Assembly: GCA_963814055.1 (NCBI GenBank) | Contig: CAWFBJ010000001.1 | Location: 372,001-436,000 of the forward strand | DNA: 64,000 nucleotides | Direction: 5' to 3' | From: AWTP1-13 sp963814055 | Lineage (GTDB): Bacteria > Pseudomonadota > Alphaproteobacteria > Rhizobiales > Hyphomicrobiaceae | Part shown: positions 17,860-27,140 of the stretch, in pieces | Layout of the letters: each line of letters starts with the position of its first letter | How positions within the stretch are numbered: the first letter of the stretch is position 1 | Notes under the pieces: generated by a model | What the model was told of the DNA's origin: nothing | Seen by the model: only the letters and a program-made list of their open reading frames with translations | The model's database searches: none | Made by a program: the position numbers and the translations under genes

Positions 17860-19056
17860 CTAGTTGAAGGCGCCATAGAGTTCGTCGAGTGCGTGGACCA
17901 AGTCCGTCATCTGTTCGTCCGAATGCGCGGGCGTCGGCGTGAGACGCATGCGCTCGGTGCCCTTCGACACGGTCGGATAATTGATCGGTTGTACGTAGAT
18001 CGCGTATTGGTGGAGCAGCGCGTCCGTCACGGCCTTGCAGCGAATGGGGCAACCGACCATCACGGGAACGATATGGCTTGGATTGTCCATGACGGGCAAA
18101 CGCTTGGTCTTGAGCGACTTCTTGAGCGTCCGAACCCGCTCCTGGTGGCGGGCGCGCTCGAGCGCGCTCGTCTTCAAATGGCGAACGGAAGCAAGCGCCC
18201 CGGCCACGATCGCAGGCGCGAGCGATGTCGTGAAGATGAATCCGGACGCAAACGAGCGGATCGCATCGCACAGGTCGCGCGAGCCGGCGATGTAGCCGCC
18301 CATGACGCCGAACCCCTTGGCGAGCGTGCCGTTGATGATGTCGACCCGGTCCATGATGCCGTCGCGCTCGGCAATGCCTCCGCCGCGCGGGCCGTAGATG
18401 CCGACCGCGTGCACCTCGTCGAGGTAGGTGAGCGCCCCATACTTGTCGGCGAGATCGCAGATCGCCGCGATCGGCGCGATGTGCCCGTCCATGGAGTACA
18501 CGCTCTCGAAGACGATGATCTTGGGCGTGTCCTTCGGAATTTTCTCGAGTTTCGCCTCGAGGTCGGCAACGTCGTTGTGGCGAAAAATGTGCTTCTCGCA
18601 CCCCCCGTGGCGGATGCCCTCGATCATCGACGCGTGGTTTTTCTCGTCCGACAGGACGACCGTGCCGGGAACAAGCTTGAGTAGGGTCGAGAGTGTGGCG
18701 TCGTTGGCAACGTAGGCCGAGGTGAAGAGAAGTGCTGCTTCCTTGCCATGCAGGTCGGCAAGCTCGCTTTCGAGCTCTACGTGATAGTGGGTCGTGCCGG
18801 AGATATTGCGCGTGCCGCCAGAGCCGGCCCCCACGGCATCAATCGCCTCGTGCATGGCAGTTAGTACCGCAGGGTGCTGGCCCATGCCGAGATAGTCATT
18901 GGAGCACCACACCGTGACCGCGCGCGAGTCGTTCGCCGCGAAATGGTCAGCCACTGGAAAGAACCCGCGGCGACGTTTCAGATCGGCAAAGACGCGATAG
19001 CGACCCTCCCGATGCAGGGTCTCGAGCCGTTGCTGGAACACGCCCTCAAGATTCAT
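17860..19056 (-). CDS. hemA: 5-aminolevulinate synthase
   Basis: Makes 5-aminolevulinate from glycine and succinyl-CoA using pyridoxal phosphate, the first step of haem synthesis in alphaproteobacteria. About 398 aa from the ATG at 19056, which has GGAG at good spacing; an upstream ATG at 19071 is also in frame. The family segments VWCSNDYLGMGQHP, NHASMIEGIRHG, IVFESVYSMDGHIAPI, DEVHAVGIYGPRGGG and the PLP-lysine block NGTLAKGFGVMGG are all present. It ends a minus-strand gene run that also encodes a CcmI-like protein, a porin and a multiheme cytochrome. That suggests it supplies haem for this locus and may be a second copy. Confidence 0.95.
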   Translation of the reverse strand: MNLEGVFQQRLETLHREGRYRVFADLKRRRGFFPVADHFAANDSRAVTVWCSNDYLGMGQHPAVLTAMHEAIDAVGAGSGGTRNISGTTHYHVELESELADLHGKEAALLFTSAYVANDATLSTLLKLVPGTVVLSDEKNHASMIEGIRHGGCEKHIFRHNDVADLEAKLEKIPKDTPKIIVFESVYSMDGHIAPIAAICDLADKYGALTYLDEVHAVGIYGPRGGGIAERDGIMDRVDIINGTLAKGFGVMGGYIAGSRDLCDAIRSFASGFIFTTSLAPAIVAGALASVRHLKTSALERARHQERVRTLKKSLKTKRLPVMDNPSHIVPVMVGCPIRCKAVTDALLHQYAIYVQPINYPTVSKGTERMRLTPTPAHSDEQMTDLVHALDELYGAFN

Positions 19057-19098
19057 ATCGATCTCCTGCACGCCCTTCCGGCATCAACATCAGAGCGG

Positions 19099-20004
19099 TC
19101 ATTTGGCCTTCAGGCCGAGCTCGATCGCCGCGGATGTAAGCCTGCCCGTCGCTGCCTGGTCGCCCTTGAAGACCTCGAGCGCTTTGCGGAACGCCATGGT
19201 CGCGACCTCTCTCTCGCCAAGCACAACGCGAGAGCGCATAAGGCGAGTCCAGCCGTCGACGTCGTGCGGGGACCTCTCAAGGCGCCCTGCCAAGCCATCG
19301 ACCATCGCTCGGATTGCCGCGTCGCTCTCGTGCGGAGGCGCCGCTTCAGGCCCGGTCGCTTTCGCGATGCGTAGATCCTCACCACCGCGGTCGGCTGCCG
19401 ACGTTTGCAAGGACGAGGTTGTCTCGCTGGCCTTCGCTTTGGCCTGCTCGTACGAGACTTTGATCTCGGCGGAATTCGGATCAAGCGCTACCGCTTTCGC
19501 ATAGGCGGTCGCTGCCTGTTCATAGAGCCCGGTGTTGAAATAGGACCAGCCGAGCATCCGCCAGCCCTTGATGTCGTCCGGCGCGGTCTCGAGCCGGGCC
19601 GCCAGCCGTTCGATCATCGTGCTCACGTCGGGCAGCTGTTTGCCAGCCGGCGGCACGGGTGCCGGCGCCTGGGTTGCCGCAGTGCCCGCGAAGTCGGTCA
19701 GGCGCGAAAGCATTGTGCTGTTCACCCCGGAACGCGACAGCGAAGACATCGCATCCCTAGAGCCGGCCACCTCAGGAGGATTCCGCAAGTAAGAGATAAC
19801 TGCGCCAACGCCCGCAACGAGAAGAAACACCAGGGCCGGGACCATCCACATGCGCGCGGTACCTTGGCCGAACCGCCAGCTCGATAAGCGCAGCCGCGAG
19901 AGGAAATCACGTCTCGCCACGTCCGATCGTAGCGTAAAGATGACAAGCGTTGAGATCGCGGCCGAGGCAACCACAAGAGCGCAGCCAAGGAGCGTCACAG
20001 ACAT
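19099..20004 (-). CDS. CcmI/CycH-like TPR cytochrome c biogenesis protein
   Basis: About 301 aa from the ATG at 20004 (GGGGAG upstream). Two membrane helices (about 1-22 and 50-68) flank a cytoplasmic segment, as in CcmI/CycH. The periplasmic part has TPR units: LAARLETAPDDIKGWRMLGW...YEQAATAYAKAVALDPNS, then a second set from MVDGLAGRLERSPHDVDGWTRLM. CcmI proteins chaperone apocytochrome c to the haem lyase. Lying between hemA and the cytochrome/porin genes, it is probably a locus-specific maturation factor. It is shorter in its first half than typical CycH. Confidence 0.78.
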   Translation of the reverse strand: MSVTLLGCALVVASAAISTLVIFTLRSDVARRDFLSRLRLSSWRFGQGTARMWMVPALVFLLVAGVGAVISYLRNPPEVAGSRDAMSSLSRSGVNSTMLSRLTDFAGTAATQAPAPVPPAGKQLPDVSTMIERLAARLETAPDDIKGWRMLGWSYFNTGLYEQAATAYAKAVALDPNSAEIKVSYEQAKAKASETTSSLQTSAADRGGEDLRIAKATGPEAAPPHESDAAIRAMVDGLAGRLERSPHDVDGWTRLMRSRVVLGEREVATMAFRKALEVFKGDQAATGRLTSAAIELGLKAK

Positions 20005-20411
20005 CCGCAAGCTCCCCAACGCTGATGTGGACGGCGGCGGGCTGATTTATGGGCGACGCATCTGCTGTGCCAATTGGAGCATCTGCCGCCATATCTTTGA
20101 AGGTAAAGACTTCGGTAGGAGGCGTAGGGATAGCCGTAGTAGATGAAGCCGGGACGTATATGGATCGGATAGTAGCCGCGGCTGTAGTAGTAGGGATAAT
20201 CGTAGTAGCGATAGCTCGGAGCTATCGGCACGTACGTCCGTGGGACGCGGCCACGATCTTTGACCTCGATCACATTGTTCGCGAGGCCTTGGCCGGGGGT
20301 CAGAAGGTACGACCCCACCGGTGCAGCATTGGTGACTGGCGCAATGCAGAGGAATGCGGCCGCGAACAAGCAGGCCGGCAGAATGGACGCGAACGAATTC
20401 CGACACCTCAT
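19995..20411 (-). CDS. Secreted tyrosine-rich small protein
   Basis: A 138-aa product from the ATG at 20411. It has a signal peptide to about residue 30 (ending TNAA), then APVGSYLLTPGQGLANNVIEV and a strikingly Tyr-rich stretch (YRYYDYPYYYSRGYYPIHI). A Cys-containing RYGGRCSNWHSRC tail follows. Similar small Tyr-rich exported proteins are common in rhizobia without known function. It lies between the porin and the TPR protein and overlaps the TPR start by about 10 bp, so it is probably co-transcribed. Confidence 0.65.
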   Translation of the reverse strand: MRCRNSFASILPACLFAAAFLCIAPVTNAAPVGSYLLTPGQGLANNVIEVKDRGRVPRTYVPIAPSYRYYDYPYYYSRGYYPIHIRPGFIYYGYPYASYRSLYLQRYGGRCSNWHSRCVAHKSARRRPHQRWGACGCL

Positions 20412-20464
20412 GAGATTGCCTCGCTCGTTCTCGGCCTGGACAGCAACCCACCATCCACGATCGG

Positions 20465-22036
20465 TCAAAACTTCCTCCGCAGCTCCATGCGGACGCCGAA
20501 GTTGTCTTCGCCGTCCTCGATGAGCTGATAGGTCGCGTCGGCACGAAGCAGCCAGGCCCGGCTCAGCGCGATCTGATAGCGAGCGCCGAAACCGTATTGC
20601 GTGGGGATAGCGCTGTCGCCGAAAGGCTGCACCATGGCCGCCTCGAAGGTTATCTGCTGGCCCAGATCTTGGCCGAACAGATACGTCACGCCGATCGCGC
20701 CGCCCCAGGTGTCGGCGCCGGTGTCGTTGAGCTTGGGGTAGCCGGTCAGGGCGTCGGTCTCGAAGTTGATGCCGACGTTCTTCAGTATGCCCGCGCCAAA
20801 GCCGTCGACCAGGGGTTGAGGGTTGCCGAAGCCGACGAAGAAGTTGGCGTAGGGGATCAGCGTGCTCGGCAGGCTCGTGATCAGGCTGTTCTCGGAGATG
20901 ATGGCAACGCCTTCGTCGTCCTTGCCGTTGCCGAAGTTCGCAAACACGCGGGTCGAGTTCGACACGGTGTTGAAATAACGCCGGCTGTAGGCGCCGGTCA
21001 GGAAGTGCGTCTGCTGGCCGTCCAGTTCGTCGCGGCCCTGCAGCAGGCCGTAACCCGTTTCGATATAGCCGCCGAACGCGTCGATGAAGGTGGTTACGCC
21101 ATAGATGTTGGCGTTGCTGTTCTTCTGCGCTCCGAGGATGCCCGCGTTGTCGACATTGTCGAACGCGGCGAAGAAGGTGATGTCGTAATTGGGAAGGCCC
21201 AGTTTCCGCGAGTTCCTCGCGGGGAGGGTCACCGCGCCGCCGACGATGGCGTCGTTCGCCCAGATGCCGTTCTGCAGGAACAGCGGGAACAGACCCACAG
21301 TGAAAGGCAGGTCGAACCTGGCTTCCGTACCGGAGAAGCCGGAATAAATGGAGCCGAAGTCACCTTCGAAGAACAGCGTCTGCGGGTTGACGTCGAACTC
21401 TTCGTTGAACCTGTTGTTGCCGTTGCCGCCGCCAAACTCGTAGCGGGTGAATTTGTTGTTTTTCTGAAACGGCGTGAAGAAGGCGTGGATGCGCTCGGTG
21501 CCTGTGAGCTTGAGGTCGATGTCGACATTCAGCCGGGTCGCGATCTGGGCAATATCCTTGCCGTTGTTGCCGTTGTAGGCGACGGCCGTCCGCCAGTCAC
21601 CGTAGACTGCGAGGCCCGGCAGCAGCGGATTCAATTGACCAAAGAGGGTGCTGCTCTCCTCGTATGCGCCAGAGGTGTATTGCTGGCGGCCTAGCTCAAT
21701 GGGCGGGCGCGGCGGCTCGACAACGCTCTTGGCGCCGTAGATATCGACGTTCTTTTGGGCATCATAGTTCTTGTCGTACTGGGGACCGGGCAGGAACAGA
21801 TTATCTTTGCCGGCAGTCTTTTCCTTGGAGCTCACGCCCGCATACCGTGGATCCGACGAGGCGGCAGGCGACACCTGGGTCACCCAGCCTCCCTTGCTGA
21901 CCTCGGTGCTGCCTTGGCCTGCCGCAGGTTCTGCAGTCGTGCCGGACATCACGAGATAACCAGCGGCTATCAGCGCCAGAGTGGCGGCTGTTGACCTGAC
22001 ACGGTACCGAAGATTGCCTTTAGCGTTACGACTCAC
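20465..22036 (-). CDS. Outer-membrane beta-barrel protein (porin-like) of the multiheme locus
   Basis: A 523-aa exported protein. A cleavable signal (about 1-42) is followed by a soluble N-terminal region and then a long series of amphipathic strands rich in Gly, Asn and aromatic residues. The chain ends MELRRKF, with the terminal aromatic typical of outer-membrane barrels. A GTG start is preceded by GGGGG. It lies about 100 bp downstream of the pentaheme cytochrome gene on the same strand. A porin with a multiheme cytochrome recalls porin-cytochrome conduits, but I cannot show homology to MtrB. It could simply be a solute porin or alginate-type barrel. Confidence 0.75.
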   Translation of the reverse strand: MSRNAKGNLRYRVRSTAATLALIAAGYLVMSGTTAEPAAGQGSTEVSKGGWVTQVSPAASSDPRYAGVSSKEKTAGKDNLFLPGPQYDKNYDAQKNVDIYGAKSVVEPPRPPIELGRQQYTSGAYEESSTLFGQLNPLLPGLAVYGDWRTAVAYNGNNGKDIAQIATRLNVDIDLKLTGTERIHAFFTPFQKNNKFTRYEFGGGNGNNRFNEEFDVNPQTLFFEGDFGSIYSGFSGTEARFDLPFTVGLFPLFLQNGIWANDAIVGGAVTLPARNSRKLGLPNYDITFFAAFDNVDNAGILGAQKNSNANIYGVTTFIDAFGGYIETGYGLLQGRDELDGQQTHFLTGAYSRRYFNTVSNSTRVFANFGNGKDDEGVAIISENSLITSLPSTLIPYANFFVGFGNPQPLVDGFGAGILKNVGINFETDALTGYPKLNDTGADTWGGAIGVTYLFGQDLGQQITFEAAMVQPFGDSAIPTQYGFGARYQIALSRAWLLRADATYQLIEDGEDNFGVRMELRRKF

Positions 22037-22134
22037 GTGTACGATCCCCCGTCGTGGCTCAAATCTGCGAGCTAAGGCTGGTGATCCCGCTTCCCTTTGC
22101 GGGTCTCCAATCCAAAACCCCTCGGCTTCTCGGT

Positions 22135-24054
22135 TCAGCGCTTCACTTCGACCTCCGTCGTGTAGGCTTTGAAGCTCAACATCCGCTCGTTCATGCGCCG
22201 CTCCATTTCCTTGGTGGCGCGGACGAAGCGCATGAAATAGATCGGCTCGGCACGGCTCCGCAGGCGGAAGGCGAGGCGGTAGTTGCCGGGCTTCGTGATC
22301 AGGTTGCCTGGCACGCGGTACTTGGCCAGCTTGTCAGCCAGTGGCGGGAGAGAGTGGTTCTCCATGCGCACCAGCGGCGGATGGTTGAGAACGGTAGTCG
22401 GGATCTGCGGCGGACGCAGATGCGGCAACGGGTCGATGTCGAAGTTCACCGGCAGGTACATCTCACGATCCGTGCCCTTGAGGTTGGTGGTCAGGAACTT
22501 GGCCTGGAAATTCACCACCTGCTGGTCCGTCTTGATCCTGCCAGCCGCGACCTCCAGGCTGTGCAAATCGGCCAGGTCGCCGTTGTTGTCGACGTAGCCC
22601 GACTCCCAAACGTTCTTGCCGTCGGGATCGACGAGGGCGACGTTGACCCAGAGCTGCGGCTGCGCACCCAGCGAGCCGGACGGCAGGTTGTGCCCCGAAT
22701 TGAGGTTCTTGATCCTGTAGGTGAATGCCAGATCCTTGCCGACCTTCGGATCGCCGTCGACGTACGGGCCATCGACTTTGGTACCATTCTCCATGAGCTG
22801 CCGCCTGAGCTCGTCGCGCTGGTCGAGCTTTGCGAGATTGTCATCGATGATCTGCCGGGCATCCTCGCGGTCGAGCGCGTCGGCCCAGCGCTTGGGAAAG
22901 TCGACCTTGAGCTTGCCGCGCGCGACCTTGTCTTCGAACTCATTGGTGCCCCAGCCGGCGCGCCAGTCGAACTCCAGCCAATCCTTCATGGTGAAGGCCT
23001 GGGCCTTCACGTTGTGCGGGAAAATGCCGGGGTGGGCGATCGCATAGCCCGGGCCGATGAAGTTGTGATTGGTATGCTTGCGTCCCGGGTTGATCTCCTT
23101 GCCGCCGATCACGGCGGAGGGCGCGGTCGCATAGCCCTCGGGCTTTCCGGGGACCTTGCCCATGTGGCAGTCCTGGCAGGTGACGCCTGCGTTGCGTGCC
23201 GGGCTGTCGCGATACTGATCCCAGACGATCTCCAGCTTGATCCCTAAGTTGACCGCAACCTGATGGCAGCTGACGCAGAATTCCGACTTGGTCAGCTGCG
23301 GGTTCGTCATCATGCCGTTGTGGATGCTGTTGCCACGCCCGTCCTCGCTGGTTTTGACGGAGTAGGTCTCCTTGTTGCCGAGGATGTCCTTGAGGACGCT
23401 TTTCTCTCCGCTGCCGTAGATTGGCTCGAAGATCTTGCCCGGCTCGACCCGGCGCTCGCCGTTGACCTTGCCGTACTGCTCCTTGACCCGGTGGCAGGTG
23501 ATGCAGCTCACGCCTTCGCGCGAGATCTGGCTCATCGCCCAAAGCGGCGTTTGGCGGGCCTCGCCGAGCTGGGTACCGACCTGCTGGTGGCAGCGCACGC
23601 AGAAGGTGCCGACCGTACCTTTGGTCAGCTCCTGGAACTTCTGCTCGAATGCGTGGAACATCGGCGAGATCGACGCATAGGCATGCTGCGAGGAACGCCA
23701 TTCATCGTAGATTTGCTTGTGGCATTCGCCACATTGCGCAGCGGTGGGATAGAGGGAGAGGGTCTCCTTGTCGACCGCGGGGATGGGCGCTTCCTTGCCC
23801 TTCTCGGCTCTTGCTGCGGCGGCGAGCGCAGACATCTGTCCATGGCCGTCCGCTTCCGCCTCCGGAGGCAGCTTCTGCTCGCTGCCGGTTTTTTTGACCG
23901 CTTCTGTATTCTGGGCGAGTCTCAATCCGGGCTGTGCTGGCATGGATTTGACCTGCCCAGCCTCGCTGGACCCGGCGACAGCACTCTGGCTAAGGAGCGT
24001 TGTGTGACTCAGTAGGGCGCTTGCCAAAGCGCAAGAAAGCATCGCACTACGCAT
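22135..24054 (-). CDS. Pentaheme cytochrome c family protein
   Basis: 639 aa from the ATG at 24054, which has AAGGAAG upstream; an upstream extension in frame lacks a signal. A signal peptide at about 1-28 is followed by a Lys/Glu-rich spacer. Five haem motifs come next: CGECH, CVRCH, CITCH, CVSCH and CQDCH. The last 250 residues have no CxxCH and look like an all-beta domain. The spacing of the first motifs resembles the cytochrome c554/multihaem family. It is periplasmic or outer-membrane associated and heads the minus-strand run containing the porin, CcmI-like protein and ALA synthase. Confidence 0.9.
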   Translation of the reverse strand: MRSAMLSCALASALLSHTTLLSQSAVAGSSEAGQVKSMPAQPGLRLAQNTEAVKKTGSEQKLPPEAEADGHGQMSALAAAARAEKGKEAPIPAVDKETLSLYPTAAQCGECHKQIYDEWRSSQHAYASISPMFHAFEQKFQELTKGTVGTFCVRCHQQVGTQLGEARQTPLWAMSQISREGVSCITCHRVKEQYGKVNGERRVEPGKIFEPIYGSGEKSVLKDILGNKETYSVKTSEDGRGNSIHNGMMTNPQLTKSEFCVSCHQVAVNLGIKLEIVWDQYRDSPARNAGVTCQDCHMGKVPGKPEGYATAPSAVIGGKEINPGRKHTNHNFIGPGYAIAHPGIFPHNVKAQAFTMKDWLEFDWRAGWGTNEFEDKVARGKLKVDFPKRWADALDREDARQIIDDNLAKLDQRDELRRQLMENGTKVDGPYVDGDPKVGKDLAFTYRIKNLNSGHNLPSGSLGAQPQLWVNVALVDPDGKNVWESGYVDNNGDLADLHSLEVAAGRIKTDQQVVNFQAKFLTTNLKGTDREMYLPVNFDIDPLPHLRPPQIPTTVLNHPPLVRMENHSLPPLADKLAKYRVPGNLITKPGNYRLAFRLRSRAEPIYFMRFVRATKEMERRMNERMLSFKAYTTEVEVKR

Positions 24055-24586
24055 TAACTTCCTTCCCCCATAGATTCCAGAGCGGCATTCCAATCTGTGT
24101 CGCTCACGCGCAAGCGGCGCTGGACCGCTGTGCGGCATCCATAGCTCCTCCCTTCAGCCGAGCTGCACAGCTCGGCCGCCTGTCATTCAGGCAAAAGCGT
24201 AAGAATTCAGCGCGCGGGAGCAGTGGTCCCCTGCGCGCTGGACGACACTAGGCTGGTGAAACGGAAGGCGTCGGCGGACCGGACACGAGGACCCCCATCG
24301 TGGGTGAAAACCTAACTCCGGAGCACCGCGATTTCCCTCGATGCCCTCCCCGCAAGCCTCTACTCAACACGCGATAGGGATCAAAGTTGGGCGATTGAAT
24401 GGAATCTTTCGAGCGACAGTGTTCGTTCTGAGCCTATCTGTGCGATCCCGCATCATCTGAATACGTCAGGATCGCTCGGTTCTTTTTCAGTATTGCGCTT
24501 AGTTCTTCTTGAGAGCCGCGTGGCGGTTGTTTCCAACGACTATCGTTTTCAGCCGTCCCATTGAAACCAGAGTCGCATGGCTCACC
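24055..24586. other. Divergent promoter region of the multiheme locus
   Basis: Together with the remnant at 24587-24712 this separates the two arms of the cytochrome locus and must hold the leftward promoter. The ribosome site AAGGAAG of the pentaheme gene lies at its left edge. I see no obvious regulator site, RNA gene or intact ORF in it. Confidence 0.4.
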
Positions 24587-24712
24587 CTGGATTAGATCAC
24601 GCCGCGCCTCAGTGCGCTCGATCTCGGTCTCGACCAGCTCTCGCTCCGCCTTGAGAACGTCCAGCAGACTCTCCTGACCAAGGCGGTGCGGCTCCTCCCG
24701 AACGCTGACTCG
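24587..24712 (-). pseudogene. Fragment of a TolC-type outer-membrane efflux protein
   Basis: One minus-strand stretch reads RVSVREEPHRLGQESLLDVL followed by KAERELVETEIERTEARRDL. It has the periodicity and conserved positions of the last coiled-coil helix pair of TolC/OEP proteins (G-x-x-S-L-L-D-V-L-x-A-E-x-E-L). The flanking residues on both sides do not fit the family and no signal or barrel parts are seen. It is a small relic rather than a gene, even though an open frame of 151 aa runs through it. Confidence 0.55.
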
Positions 24713-24882
24713 GGATTCGGCTCCCTCTTTTCGCCTGATTGTCGCGTTTCTACTGCCGAACGATGAGGGTGGGTGTTTCAGATCCAGATCGCTTGGTTTG
24801 CCGAGCTTGCCAGGAAGCGCAGCGACGGCGGGTCGACCGCGCCAGCCGCACACGCCGAACTTGAAACCTTCCGGGATCAACA

Positions 24883-25998
24883 ATGGCAAGAAGTCATCAA
24901 GTTACCATCAACGGCACCAGCTTTCTGGCGCGCCGCGGCACGTTGCTGCTGGACGCAGCTCTGAGCAATGGTATCGACCTGCCTTTTGACTGCCGCGCCG
25001 GCCACTGCGGCACCTGCTGCGTGCGGCTGGTATCCGGTCAAGTGCGAGGCGGCGAAGGCTCCGAGCCGGGCATCGTTCACGCCTGTCAGTGCCGGATCGT
25101 CGGCGATGCGGTAATCGAGAGGGGCCAGCCGTCGGATGTTCGTAGCGTTGAAGGCGTGCTGAGCTCATTGCGCGCCCTGTCGCCCGACGTGATGGAAGTC
25201 GGCATCAAGACGCGCCGCGCGCTGCGCTATCATGCGGGCCAATATGCGCAGGTGCGCTTCAGCGGCTATCCTAGCCGTCCCTTCAGCATCACGCATCCCT
25301 TGAGCGGCAATCCGAACGACCGCTCGGTCTGGTTCCATGTCCGGCGCATGCAAGATGGGCGTGTCACCTCATCGCTCGGCAAGCGCATCAGGCCGGGCCA
25401 CCGCGTGAAGCTGACCGGGCCCTATGGCTCGGCGCATTTCCGGCCCGATCTGGACAGCCGGCTGATCCTCGTCGCCACCAGCACCGGCTTTGCGCCGATC
25501 TGGTCGATCGCTGTCGCTGCGCTGCGCGAGAACCCCGAGCGCATGATGATGATCATCGCCGGCGCGCGCACCGTCGAGTCGCTCTACATGGGCCCGGCTC
25601 TCGCGCGGCTTGCCAACTTTCCCAATGTCGTCGTCGTGCCGGTCTGCAGCACGCCGCAGACCTTGAGCAATGCGGTGAAGCTGGGCCGGCCGACCGACTA
25701 TCTGCCGCACCTGTTGCCGACCGATGTGCTTTACGCCTGCGGCGCGCCAGCGATGGTCGATGCGATCAAGTCGATCGCGGCGCGCATTGGCGCGGTCTGC
25801 TATGCCGATCCGTTCCTGCCCACCACTGACGACACGGTCGAGGAAAGCGTTCTGATCCGCGCGATGGGATGGCTCGGTGTGCCCGCCTTCCGGCAGATGG
25901 GCCAGCTCGCTCTCGCTCGTCCCCGCAACCGGCGGCAACAACCGATGCAGGCATATAGGATGACTGAAGCAAGGGTGAGAAGTCATTATCGTTCTTAG
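24883..25998 (+). CDS. 2Fe-2S ferredoxin / FAD / NAD(P)H oxidoreductase
   Basis: A 371-aa flavoprotein reductase. A plant-type 2Fe-2S domain has Cys37, Cys42, Cys45 and Cys68 (CRAGHCGTC, then HAC). A ferredoxin-reductase module follows, with FAD motif RPFSIT and the GTGFAPI-type nucleotide motif here written STGFAPIWS. It moves electrons between NAD(P)H and a one-electron carrier. The C-terminal 50 residues are Arg-rich and atypical. As the first gene of the plus arm, 25 bp before a tetraheme cytochrome, it probably links cytoplasmic NAD(P)H to the cytochrome chain. Confidence 0.9.
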   Translation: MARSHQVTINGTSFLARRGTLLLDAALSNGIDLPFDCRAGHCGTCCVRLVSGQVRGGEGSEPGIVHACQCRIVGDAVIERGQPSDVRSVEGVLSSLRALSPDVMEVGIKTRRALRYHAGQYAQVRFSGYPSRPFSITHPLSGNPNDRSVWFHVRRMQDGRVTSSLGKRIRPGHRVKLTGPYGSAHFRPDLDSRLILVATSTGFAPIWSIAVAALRENPERMMMIIAGARTVESLYMGPALARLANFPNVVVVPVCSTPQTLSNAVKLGRPTDYLPHLLPTDVLYACGAPAMVDAIKSIAARIGAVCYADPFLPTTDDTVEESVLIRAMGWLGVPAFRQMGQLALARPRNRRQQPMQAYRMTEARVRSHYRS

Positions 25999-26023
25999 AG
26001 CTGATAGCCTTCGGTCGACCGGG

Positions 26024-27055
26024 TTGGGGCCCAGAGCTCCTTTCTGGTGGGCTTGCATGCTTTGCCTCTGCGGCTTGCTGATGATCTTCGGCTTTGCCGC
26101 ACACAGCACTGTTGCGTCCGATCTGGCCAAGATCGTCGGTCCCAATGCCTGTGCCGAATGTCACAAGCAAGAGACCGAGGCCTGGAAAGACACGCATCAT
26201 TTCAAGACCTTTCGCGAGATGCCGCGCCGCAAGGAAGCGAACGAAATCGCGGAAAAAATGAGCGTCCAACGCATCAGATCGGAAAGTATGTGCCTGACCT
26301 GCCATTACACCGTGCAGCAGAAGGAAAACGCAAATCAGCCGATTGCCGGCATCTCCTGCGAGTCGTGCCACAGCGCCGGTGGAGACTGGATCAAGGTGCA
26401 CAGCCAGTTCAGCGGCAAGACCGAGAAGACCGAGACCAAGGCCGAAGCGGAGGCGCGCTTGAAGCTCGCCGATTCCAAAGGGATGATCAGGCCGTCCTCG
26501 CTCTATCGGCTGGCGAAGAACTGCTACAGCTGCCATGTCGTGCCGCAAGAGGATCTCGTGAATAAAGGCGGCCATACTGCCGGCAGCGCCTTCGAGCTCG
26601 TGTCCTGGTCGCAGGGCGAGGTGCGGCACAGCACGTGGCACTCCAAGGGCAAGCAAAACGTGCCGGCAAATGCGGCGCGTAAGCGGATGCTCTATCTCGT
26701 CGGCCTCGGCGTCGAACTCGAGACCGGGCTCCGCGCGGTCAGCCGTGCGACGGCGAGAAAGCTTTACGCCTTCGAAATGGCCAAGCGTGTCGACCGCTCG
26801 CGCAAGCAGCTCGCCGCAGCAGCGAAAGCGGCACCGAACGTGCCGGAAATCGCAAAGATGGTCGAGTATGCCTATTCGGCCGGACTGAAGCTGAACAATG
26901 ATCGCTTCCTGACGCCTGCCGCTGACGGCGTCTCCAAACTGCTCGTGAGCATCACCGAGAAGTACGACGGCAGCACGATGGCTGGGCTCGACAGCCTGAT
27001 TCCCGCGCCGGACAAGTTCAAGGGCACGGTAAAAGAAGCCGGCGCATCCAATTGA
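26024..27055 (+). CDS. Tetraheme cytochrome c (c554-like)
   Basis: About 343 aa from a TTG at 26024; an ATG at 26057 is the alternative and still leaves a signal peptide (CLLLMIFGFAAHSTVA-like core). Four haem motifs, CAECH, CLTCH, CESCH and CYSCH, lie in the first 180 residues. The order and spacing, beginning GPNACAECHKQETEAW and followed by H-H-F-K-T-F, resemble cytochrome c554. The rest is helical without haem motifs. It is periplasmic and encoded between the reductase and the membrane cytochrome-b-like protein, so it is a likely electron shuttle. Confidence 0.9.
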   Translation: MGPRAPFWWACMLCLCGLLMIFGFAAHSTVASDLAKIVGPNACAECHKQETEAWKDTHHFKTFREMPRRKEANEIAEKMSVQRIRSESMCLTCHYTVQQKENANQPIAGISCESCHSAGGDWIKVHSQFSGKTEKTETKAEAEARLKLADSKGMIRPSSLYRLAKNCYSCHVVPQEDLVNKGGHTAGSAFELVSWSQGEVRHSTWHSKGKQNVPANAARKRMLYLVGLGVELETGLRAVSRATARKLYAFEMAKRVDRSRKQLAAAAKAAPNVPEIAKMVEYAYSAGLKLNNDRFLTPAADGVSKLLVSITEKYDGSTMAGLDSLIPAPDKFKGTVKEAGASN

Positions 27056-27140
27056 TCCTGGCCGGCTGACAACGACACCAACCTGAATGGCCTCGACATG
27101 GGGAAAGAACCACTGCGATGGGTGATGTTGGAGGACCGCC

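Noticed and set aside
20465..22036. Calling the barrel an MtrB homologue
   Set aside because: The strand pattern supports an outer-membrane barrel, but the N-terminal Cys motif of MtrB is not seen and the length is shorter, so only porin-like is stated.
24434..24889. 151-codon open frame taken as a gene
   Set aside because: Only about 42 residues resemble TolC; both ends are unrelated and the frame has no signal peptide or ribosome site.
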